A DNA stretch of 9,221 nucleotides, from contig QMOL01000093.1 of NCBI GenBank assembly GCA_003648225.1, forward strand, positions 1-9,221, in the 5' to 3' direction. Under the pieces are notes generated by a model. That model saw nothing but the letters and a program-made list of their open reading frames with translations. It made no database searches and was not told where the DNA came from. This DNA is from Chlamydiota bacterium. Lineage in GTDB: Bacteria; Auribacterota; UBA3054; B51-G9. The translations under genes were made by a program, and so were the position numbers. Within the stretch, counting starts at the first letter, position 1, and each line of letters opens with the position of its first letter. Positions 1 to 5,331 of this stretch are shown here, piece after piece.

Positions 1-599
1 ATGATGCTTCCTCTTCAATTAGTTCGTTTAAAACATACACGCACGCTGTTAATATCGGTCACGTGGGTGATGTAGTAATTAACGGAGTTACTTTTACAGG
101 ATCCGGCAGCGGCGCTGCACAAAGCGGAACTAACTGGGAACTTCTTAATTACAGTAATGATAGCAACATGGGAATAGTAACGGAAGATAATTCTTCAATA
201 TCCGGTGCGGGTTCTAATCTTGTGTCAGACTGTGCTTATTCTGCAGTGAATTCCACGTTGATACTTTCCGGTCTTACTCCGGGTGGAAATTATACATTGA
301 CGCTTTTTAACAATGCGACAACAGCAGCCTCACTTGATACTTATATTATTCCTTCCGACAGTGGAGCGGCATTAAATATAGTTGATCAAAATCAGTCGGC
401 AGGAACTATTGACAGATATCAATATATCGCGCCTGAAAACGGTGTCTTCGCGATGACGTTTAATAATAATAACGGTTCAAGCATATCTTCAGAAAACTGG
501 CGCTTATATGCGTTCAGTAATGAAGCAATTCCTGAATGCTCGTTATTTATGGGATTTTTGACGATGGCAGGATTGTTTGTCAGAAGATACTATAATTAA
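1..599 (+). CDS. PEP-CTERM-like module protein, 3' end (5' truncated by window)
   Basis: The reading frame is open from the first base (frame 3), so this is the end of a longer gene. The first ATG in frame (63) is internal: the codons before it read DASSSISSFKTYTHAVN, which aligns with the DASSLISSVKTYTHAVN block of the 929-residue protein downstream. What is visible is the second region of the shared module (INGVTFTG, then TLILSGLTPGGNYTLTLFNN, IIPSDSGAALNI, VDQNQSAGTI, NWRLYAFSNE) and a C-terminal anchor beginning PECS at base 531. It probably sits on the cell surface or in an exopolymer matrix after export. Its function is unknown; no catalytic motif is seen. It differs from the other copies in having Ile where they have Cys (HAVNI against HAVNC) and in reading SDCAYSAVNST where they read YFYSRISST. 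An intrinsic terminator follows at 647. Confidence 0.85.
   Translation, partial: DASSSISSFKTYTHAVNIGHVGDVVINGVTFTGSGSGAAQSGTNWELLNYSNDSNMGIVTEDNSSISGAGSNLVSDCAYSAVNSTLILSGLTPGGNYTLTLFNNATTAASLDTYIIPSDSGAALNIVDQNQSAGTIDRYQYIAPENGVFAMTFNNNNGSSISSENWRLYAFSNEAIPECSLFMGFLTMAGLFVRRYYN
531..596 (+). other. PEP-CTERM-like C-terminal sorting tail
   Basis: The last 22 residues start PECS, continue through a short hydrophobic stretch (LFMGFLTMAGLFV) and end in RRYYN. Order and length match PEP-CTERM signals recognised by exosortases, but the third residue of the tripeptide is Cys, not Pro. The assignment rests on architecture and on recurrence of the tail in two other genes here. Confidence 0.7.
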
Positions 600-620
600 T
601 AACAATATAAATCTTTAAAA

Positions 621-648
621 CGGTTTAAAAACAGTTTAAAAACAGTTT
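621..648 (+). repeat. Short direct repeat, 11-bp unit
   Basis: Two full copies and one partial copy of C(G/A)GTTTAAAAA stand head to tail between the stop codon at 599 and the terminator hairpin. It is probably simple A/T-rich sequence; no function is apparent. Confidence 0.5.
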
Positions 649-688
649 CCTTTTTCCGCGGTTTCGGTCGCGGGAAAAGGAATTTTTT
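647..688 (+). terminator. Rho-independent terminator of the first module gene
   Basis: TTCCTTTTTCCGCG (647-660) pairs with CGCGGGAAAAGGAA (669-682) over 14 positions with one T-G wobble, around an 8-base loop. Six T residues (683-688) follow directly. It lies 48 bases after the stop codon and separates the first gene from the esterase gene. Confidence 0.85.
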
Positions 689-723
689 ATATAAACTCAC
701 ACTCGTCCAAAACAAAGCAATGA

Positions 724-775
724 AATAACACGCATTTATGCGTGATTATTTGATTTTTTAAGGACGATCAAATAA
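724..775 (+). promoter_or_regulatory. Two overlapping, mutually exclusive inverted repeats in the esterase leader
   Basis: Hairpin A pairs AATAACACGCAT (724-735) with ATGCGTGATTATT (738-750), with one bulged T, and is followed by TGATTTTTT. Hairpin B pairs TTATTTGAT (746-754) perfectly with ATCAAATAA (767-775). Both use bases 746-750, so they cannot form together. Hairpin A followed by a T-rich tract could terminate transcription and B could prevent it, or A may simply be a second terminator for the upstream gene. No ligand-binding riboswitch fold or leader peptide is recognised. Confidence 0.4.
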
Positions 776-806
776 CCAAACCTCGCGGATAATTACTAAT
801 CGAATT

Positions 807-2762
807 ATGAATTTTTTTAAAAATAAAATTAAGTGTCTAATGATATTGACAACTATCTTTATAGCTTTCAATGCTTCAGCGCAACTGCTTTTACCTTCAA
901 TATTTTCCGATGATATGGTGCTGCAGCGGAATATGAAAATTCCGGTTTGGGGAAAATCCTCGCCGGAAACAAAAATTACTGTTTCATTTCACGGACAAAA
1001 AAAAGTCGCTTCGACAGACAAAGAAGGGAACTGGAAAATCTTTCTTTCACCAATTCCTGCCGACAGTAACCCGCAGGAAATGTCGATTGAAAGCGATGAT
1101 GATAAAATAATTCTTAAAAATATTCTCGTGGGAGAAGTCTGGCTGTGTTCCGGTCAATCGAATATGCAATCTCCGTTAAAAAATGCGAATGAAGCAAAAA
1201 AATACATTTCTGAAGCGCGGGACTGCAGAATCAGATATTTTCAGACCGATAGATATAATTTTAAACCTTATGAATGCGACAATTGTTCAGGTGAGTGGAA
1301 AGTATGTACAACTAATTCCGTTAAAAATGTGACAGCAGTTGGCTATTTCTTCGGGCTGGATCTGCTTCAGAAATTAAATGTTCCTGTAGGATTAATTCAA
1401 ATTGACTTCGGCGGCACAATAGTAGAATCATGGATGAAAGCGGATGATCTGCAAAAATGGTCGGTTTATACTAACGAATTGGCTAACCTTGCCAAATATA
1501 AAAATCATCAGAAGTTTAAATATTATAGAAAAAAAGAAAAAGAAGTATGGATTGATAAACTTAAAAAAGTTGATCCCGGATTCAAAAATGAATGGATGAA
1601 TCCTGACATTAACGTCTCTAACTGGGTGAAAATAAAGTTGCCGCGAGCGTGGGATACAAAATATTTGAAAGGGCATAAAGGAATGGTTTGGTATCAAAAA
1701 AAAATAAATATTCCCGCTGATTGGAATGATAAAGATATAAATGTAAATCTCAGTACAATCTTTGGTTACGATGTCGTATGGCTTAACGGGAAAATGATTG
1801 GAATGACATTAGACTACTTTCCGAGTTTGTGGGCACGTGTATATAAAATTTCCGGCGGAAATTTTAAAACCGGCGAAAATACAATCGTTATCTGCAATAT
1901 AAGCTCAAGCGGTCGCGGCGGTCCGTGCGGAACTAAGCCGACAATGAGAATTTATCAAAAGGAGAATAGAAGAAAAGTTATCAAACTTACCGGGGAATGG
2001 TTATGTAAGAAAGGATATTCAGGCGCTGATTTTCCGAAAATCCCCCTTTCTTATACAGTGGTGCAAAATACTTTATCCGTCCATTATAATTCAAGGATTC
2101 ATTCGATAATTCCATTTGCCATACGCGGGGTTATTTGGTATCAGGGAGAATCAAACAGGCACAACTCCGAAAGCTATAAAGATTTATTTTCTACAATGAT
2201 AAAAAGCTGGCGGGATGAGTGGGAGGAAGGCGATTTCCCGTTTTATTTTGTGCAAATTGCGCCGTACAATTACGGGAAAATGTATAATTCAGCTTTCTTA
2301 CAGGAAGCCCAACTTAAAACATTGGAAGTTACAAATACCGGAATGGCGGTTACAATGGATATTGGTAATATAAAAAATATTCATCCGAAAAACAAAAAGG
2401 ACGTTGGTCATCGCCTCGCTTTATGGGCACTTGCGAAAAATTACGGATTTACAAATATAGTTTATTCCGGCCCGTTATATAAAAACTTTAAAATTGACGG
2501 AAATAAAATCATCATTTCTTTTGATTATGCTAAAGGCTTAAAAACAAAGGACGGAAAACCACTTTCATATTTTGAAATTGCGGGAAAAGACAGAAAATTC
2601 TATCCGGCAATCGCTGAAATTATAAATGATAAAATCTTAGTTTCAAGCGATAAAGTAAATAATCCTATAGCTGTCAGATTTGCCTGGTCCAATACCGCGG
2701 AACCGAACTTATGTAACGCTGCCGGTTTGCCTGCATCGCCATTCAGAACGGATGATTGGTAA
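807..2762 (+). CDS. Secreted sialate O-acetylesterase-like protein (SASA family)
   Basis: Probable carbohydrate O-acetylesterase of the SASA/SIAE group (SGNH-type hydrolases), which remove acetyl esters from sialic acids or plant glycans; the true substrate is not readable here. The start gives a clear signal peptide ending NASA|Q near residue 25. Residues 27-50 carry the family opening (LLPSIFSDDMVLQR, IPVWG). The nucleophile block VWLCSGQSNM holds Ser118, GVIWYQGESN holds Glu448, and IHPKNKKDVGHRLALWAL gives the likely catalytic His526. Residues about 265-390 form an inserted jelly-roll-like domain (MVWYQKKINIP, VVWLNGKMIG) often seen in this family. The end, GLPASPFRTDDW, is the usual family end or very near it, so the 651-residue enzyme looks complete. 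No Shine-Dalgarno precedes the ATG. The bases after the stop encode a CBM9-like domain in another frame, so the protein may once have been longer. Confidence 0.9.
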   Translation: MNFFKNKIKCLMILTTIFIAFNASAQLLLPSIFSDDMVLQRNMKIPVWGKSSPETKITVSFHGQKKVASTDKEGNWKIFLSPIPADSNPQEMSIESDDDKIILKNILVGEVWLCSGQSNMQSPLKNANEAKKYISEARDCRIRYFQTDRYNFKPYECDNCSGEWKVCTTNSVKNVTAVGYFFGLDLLQKLNVPVGLIQIDFGGTIVESWMKADDLQKWSVYTNELANLAKYKNHQKFKYYRKKEKEVWIDKLKKVDPGFKNEWMNPDINVSNWVKIKLPRAWDTKYLKGHKGMVWYQKKINIPADWNDKDINVNLSTIFGYDVVWLNGKMIGMTLDYFPSLWARVYKISGGNFKTGENTIVICNISSSGRGGPCGTKPTMRIYQKENRRKVIKLTGEWLCKKGYSGADFPKIPLSYTVVQNTLSVHYNSRIHSIIPFAIRGVIWYQGESNRHNSESYKDLFSTMIKSWRDEWEEGDFPFYFVQIAPYNYGKMYNSAFLQEAQLKTLEVTNTGMAVTMDIGNIKNIHPKNKKDVGHRLALWALAKNYGFTNIVYSGPLYKNFKIDGNKIIISFDYAKGLKTKDGKPLSYFEIAGKDRKFYPAIAEIINDKILVSSDKVNNPIAVRFAWSNTAEPNLCNAAGLPASPFRTDDW

Positions 2763-3297
2763 ATGTTGAAACCGAATACAGAGATACAATCGGTGATACA
2801 ATACATCGGGGTTATAACGGATATGGCGAACTGCATTATACAGAGACATCCGGCAGGAACGATATAATTACTTGTAAAGTCGCTGTAAATCCTAAATATC
2901 TGTTTTTATGGCTGAAACACGTGAACCATTGACATCACCTTTAGATAAAAATTGGATGTTATTGCTTATCGATGCAGACAAAAATCCGAAAACAGGATGG
3001 CATGACTACGACTTTCTAATTAATAAAAAAATAAAAAACGGTAAGTTTACCCTGCTGCAAAAATATAATTCGCAATATAAAATGTGGGAAGACCGAATTG
3101 AACTGCCATTCAAATTTAATAAAAATAAAATCGAACTTGCTATACCGCGCAGTTGCTTAAATTTATCAAAGAAAAATTTCACTTTTGATTTTCATTGGGC
3201 GGATAATCCGGAAAATCTTACTAATATAATTGATTTTTGCACTACAGGCGACAGCGCGCCAAACAGAAAATTTAATTACAGATGTTCGGTTTTGTAA
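2756..3297 (+). pseudogene. Frameshifted CBM9/DOMON-like carbohydrate-binding domain
   Basis: Two frames together encode one domain. Frame 2 (open 2756-2929, stop TGA 2930-2932) reads NVETEYRDTIGDTIHRG, then HYTETSGRNDIITCKVAVNPKY. Frame 1 (open from 2896, stop 3295-3297) continues AETREPLTSPLDKNWMLLLI, DADKNPKTGWHDYDF, FHWADN and ends GDSAPNRKFNYRCSVL. This resembles a C-terminal domain seen in secreted enzymes of PVC bacteria (SGRND...KVA...ETxEPLT...GDxAPNRxFNYR), with a CBM9-like pattern; this is from memory, not a search. Frames join if one base is restored in the T5 run at 2903-2907. The ATG at 2908 has no ribosome site and would start inside a beta-strand, so it is unlikely to be a true start. 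The domain may be the broken tail of the esterase, since the junction at 2756-2762 also needs a one-base shift, or the remnant of a separate gene. A sequencing error in T5 cannot be excluded. Confidence 0.7.
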
Positions 3298-3404
3298 AAC
3301 GGGATGAGTTTGGGAAAAGAAATAAAAAGGAGAAAGCGCGGAAAGTTTAGCTGATTGTGTTAGAAACCAAGCAGATTGTTATATCATTAAATGTGTTTTA
3401 TTGA

Positions 3405-3410
3405 TATAAT
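3405..3410 (+). promoter_or_regulatory. Possible -10 element of the 466-residue module gene
   Basis: A consensus TATAAT lies about 170 bases before the ATG at 3581. No good -35 is found at 16-18 bases upstream; a TTGTTA at 3376-3381 is too far away (23-base spacer). The rest of 3298-3580 is A/T-rich with no recognised gene and no clear terminator for the upstream genes, so readthrough is possible. Confidence 0.3.
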
Positions 3411-3423
3411 ATACTTAGATGTG

Positions 3424-3439
3424 AATTCTAAATAGAATT
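3424..3439. promoter_or_regulatory. Perfect 16-bp dyad, candidate operator
   Basis: AATTCTA, then AA, then TAGAATT: a perfect 7-bp inverted repeat with a 2-bp centre. It starts 13 bases after the TATAAT box at 3405, where a repressor would cover the transcription start region. No regulator gene is in the window. In A/T-rich DNA such a palindrome can also arise by chance. Confidence 0.3.
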
Positions 3440-3569
3440 AACTGTAATAAAAATACAAAGTTTTTCTATTTTGCGGTACGTAAAATAATATTAAAATAAC
3501 CCCAACCCCAAAATATATGAAATCTGTTTCCTTCGATTTTAATCTCAAAATAATTTACTAATTAACTTT

Positions 3570-3575
3570 AAGGAG
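3570..3575 (+). promoter_or_regulatory. Ribosome binding site of the 466-residue module gene
   Basis: AAGGAG stands five bases before the ATG at 3581. This is a consensus Shine-Dalgarno and fixes the start. The two enzyme genes in the window have nothing comparable. Confidence 0.85.
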
Positions 3576-3580
3576 AAAAA

Positions 3581-4981
3581 ATGAAAACATTATCTCAAAC
3601 GACAAAACAATTATCAATATGTGTGGCACTTATGCTATTTACTGCAGCCTTTTCTTCCGCAGGAGTTTTATTACAAGACACTTTTGATGTGTCCGCAAGC
3701 GGAAATATTAACAGTCAAACCAATTTAGCGGGAAGACAATCAGGCACTCTCGCGCCATTAGATTACACAGGAACTAACGGCACCTATCTCGGCGATGCAA
3801 GTCTTCCAAATGGTCTGCTTCTTAAAGACAGAGCCGTTACATCTCCAAATCACAATTTTAACGATGTCGGCAAAAATTATTGCCTTTCATTCGATGTTAA
3901 ACTTGATAGAATAGCCGGAACGGGTTGGGCAGGCCTTGAACTTCGTTTTGGTACCGGTGATCAAGCCGATACCGGCAGTAATCCCGGCTTTTTCTGGTGG
4001 CTGCAGAAAAATACAGGCGGACCTGTGCTTTATACTTTGGGTCATGTAGCTGCTCTTGGAAATAGAAGCAGGTTCTTGAATGCCGCGATAAATTCATTTG
4101 AAGACAAATCTGTTCACGTTAATTGCCTTGTCTCAACAGAAAGTTATGGCGGCGCCGACAAAGTAACAACAGCTCTTTTTGTAGATGGAGAACCAATTAC
4201 GGCGCGTCAAAGAAACGGATCAATCGGATACGGAACAGTTTTTGAACTGGATCAAGCGTTAACAGATAATTATAATATTATTAGTTATGGTTATGATGCA
4301 AGCAGCGATATTGATTTTGAACTTGACAATCTTACTTTTAATACAACACAACCTGCTATTACATCTTCAACTTGGACAGATGATGCTTCTTCATTAGTTA
4401 ATTCTAATAAAGTTTATACTCATGCGGTTAATTGTGCCGGAGCCAATGTTACAATTAATGGTGTTACATTTACAGGAACTGACAGCCAAACAGATAATCC
4501 CGCCGATCCGAGTTGGCAATATATGGATTACAACAATTATGTTGGTGCTGCAGTAATTCACGGAGAATCTACATCTGTTACGGGCAATGGTGCCGGATTA
4601 GCAACTGACTATTTTTATTCCAGGATTAGCTCAACGTTAATGCTATTCCATCTTACCCCAGGTCAGAAATACACGTTAATGCTTTACAACAACAACTCAA
4701 CGCATCCGCTTGATACTCGCATTATTCCGTCAGACAGCGAAGCGGCGTTAAACATACTTGATCAGAATGATTCGCAAGGCAGTATATTCACATATACATA
4801 CACAGCACCTGCTAGTGGTATTTTAGGAATAACATTTGATAATTCACCTGTCGATTCCGGCGATGCTTATCAAAACTGGCGTTTATACGCTTTCAGCAAT
4901 GAAGAAGTAGTTCCTGAAGCTTCAATGATCTTTGGAGTTTTCGCAATTGCAGGTATGCTTATCAGAAAATTTAACAAATAA
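3581..4981 (+). CDS. Stand-alone PEP-CTERM-like two-domain surface protein
   Basis: A complete 466-residue secreted protein of unknown function, made only of the module that recurs in this window. Residues 1-27 form a signal peptide (LSICVALMLFTAAFSSA). Region 1, about 33-258, looks like a LamG/concanavalin-type beta-sandwich: DTFD, PNHNFNDVGKNY, WAGLEL, WWLQK, ALGNR, VHVNCLVST, GEPITARQRNGSIGYGTVFEL. Region 2, from Trp265, carries WTDDASSLVN, YTHAVNC, INGVTFTG, YFYSRISSTLMLFHLTPG, RIIPSDSEAALNILDQN and NWRLYAFSNE. Residues 445-466 are the anchor tail beginning PEAS. Known LamG-like folds bind sugars or proteins, so a matrix or glycan-binding role is plausible, but nothing shows the ligand. 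A strong ribosome site, its own possible promoter and a terminator region at 5003-5110 suggest it is a single-gene transcript. Confidence 0.9.
   Translation: MKTLSQTTKQLSICVALMLFTAAFSSAGVLLQDTFDVSASGNINSQTNLAGRQSGTLAPLDYTGTNGTYLGDASLPNGLLLKDRAVTSPNHNFNDVGKNYCLSFDVKLDRIAGTGWAGLELRFGTGDQADTGSNPGFFWWLQKNTGGPVLYTLGHVAALGNRSRFLNAAINSFEDKSVHVNCLVSTESYGGADKVTTALFVDGEPITARQRNGSIGYGTVFELDQALTDNYNIISYGYDASSDIDFELDNLTFNTTQPAITSSTWTDDASSLVNSNKVYTHAVNCAGANVTINGVTFTGTDSQTDNPADPSWQYMDYNNYVGAAVIHGESTSVTGNGAGLATDYFYSRISSTLMLFHLTPGQKYTLMLYNNNSTHPLDTRIIPSDSEAALNILDQNDSQGSIFTYTYTAPASGILGITFDNSPVDSGDAYQNWRLYAFSNEEVVPEASMIFGVFAIAGMLIRKFNK
4913..4978 (+). other. PEP-CTERM-like C-terminal sorting tail (PEA variant)
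   Basis: The last 22 residues run PEAS, a hydrophobic stretch (MIFGVFAIAGMLI) and RKFNK. Length and spacing equal those of the tails ending at 596 and 8118, but the third residue is Ala where those have Cys. Confidence 0.7.
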
Positions 4982-5002
4982 AGGAAGTTGTATAATAAAT
5001 AT

Positions 5003-5044
5003 CTTTTGCCGCGGCTTAGACCTTGGTCTAAGCCGCGATAAAAG
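5003..5044. other. Perfect 13-bp hairpin downstream of the module gene
   Basis: CGCGGCTTAGACC (5010-5022) pairs perfectly with GGTCTAAGCCGCG (5025-5037) around TT. An outer helix CTTTT (5003-5007) with AAAAG (5040-5044) extends it after a small internal loop. Neither strand has a T-tract after the stem, so it is not a standard intrinsic terminator. It may protect or help process the 3' end of the transcript, or act with the terminator at 5078. Confidence 0.65.
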
Positions 5045-5077
5045 GTAACGAAAATGAATTTTTTTAATTTATTTTTC

Positions 5078-5110
5078 AAAAAGTGTGACGAAATTCGTGA
5101 CGCTTTTTTT
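5078..5110 (+). terminator. Rho-independent terminator of the 466-residue module gene
   Basis: AAAAAGTGT (5078-5086) pairs with ACGCTTTTT (5100-5108) with one T-G wobble. After a G/G mismatch, ACG pairs with CGT around AAATT. The T-run 5104-5110 completes it, placing the end of transcription about 120 bases after the stop codon. Confidence 0.75.
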
Positions 5111-5189
5111 ATAATCTAAACACGGCAAAAAATCATGTTTCCTGTCAAATGCTAAACCAAAACTAACTTAAGAATATAAAAGCAAAAAA

Positions 5190-5317
5190 TTGGTACAAGT
5201 TCTAAAACCTAATGCTATTCGCGGAGTTATATGGCATCAAGAAGAATCGAATCTGCATAATCACAATATAAATACGAAAATTTATTTTCTAAATTAGAAA
5301 CAATGATACAACTATAA
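5190..5317 (+). pseudogene. Decayed fragment of a second sialate O-acetylesterase gene
   Basis: Frame 3 from about 5190 reads LVQVLKPNAIRGVIWHQEES, then NLHNH. It matches the FAIRGVIWYQGESNRHN segment of the complete esterase at 807-2762 (residues about 438-453). One base back, frame 2 (5264-5314) reads QYKYENLFSKLETMIQL, matching the following family block (SYKDLFSTMIKSW in the intact protein; QYR-LF--MI is common in relatives). So about 42 residues of the family's third block survive, with a -1 frameshift near 5262 and Gly to Glu in the QGESN motif. Nothing recognisable lies before or after. It stops 15-20 bases before the glycosidase start. It is likely the relic of a lost esterase gene and is not expressed as an enzyme. 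Confidence 0.75.
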
Positions 5318-5331
5318 TCAATAATTTTATA

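Larger units (their letters stand above)
4982..5331. other. Intergenic stretch: hairpin, terminator and esterase remnant
   Basis: This 350-base gap holds, in order, a perfect hairpin without a T-tract (5003-5044), an intrinsic terminator (5078-5110), about 80 A/T-rich bases in which nothing is recognised, and a decayed sialate O-acetylesterase scrap (about 5190-5317). TATAAT occurs at 5110-5115, inside the terminator T-tract, and at 5313-5318. Neither has a convincing -35, so the promoter of the glycosidase gene at 5332 is not settled. Confidence 0.7.

Noticed and set aside
621..648. CRISPR-like or phage-attachment direct repeats
   Set aside because: The units are 11 bases, adjacent without spacers and A/T-rich; nothing else suggests CRISPR or integration.
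1428..1697. Minus-strand open frame of 89 codons inside the esterase gene
   Set aside because: Antisense shadow of the jelly-roll insertion of the esterase; no recognisable motif or ribosome site.
2600..2836. Minus-strand open frame of 78 codons spanning the esterase 3' end and the frame-broken junction
   Set aside because: The + strand carries recognisable family sequence on both sides of the junction; the antisense frame has no motif.
2908..3297. Separate 129-residue gene starting at the ATG at 2908
   Set aside because: The ATG lies in the middle of a domain whose N-terminal part is coded just upstream in another frame, and no ribosome site precedes it; a frameshift is the better explanation.
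5054..5119. Small open frame beginning MNFF, like the start of the esterase protein
   Set aside because: Only the first 13 bases match the esterase start (ATG followed by A/T-rich bases), it overlaps the intrinsic terminator hairpin, and the remaining residues do not resemble the esterase.
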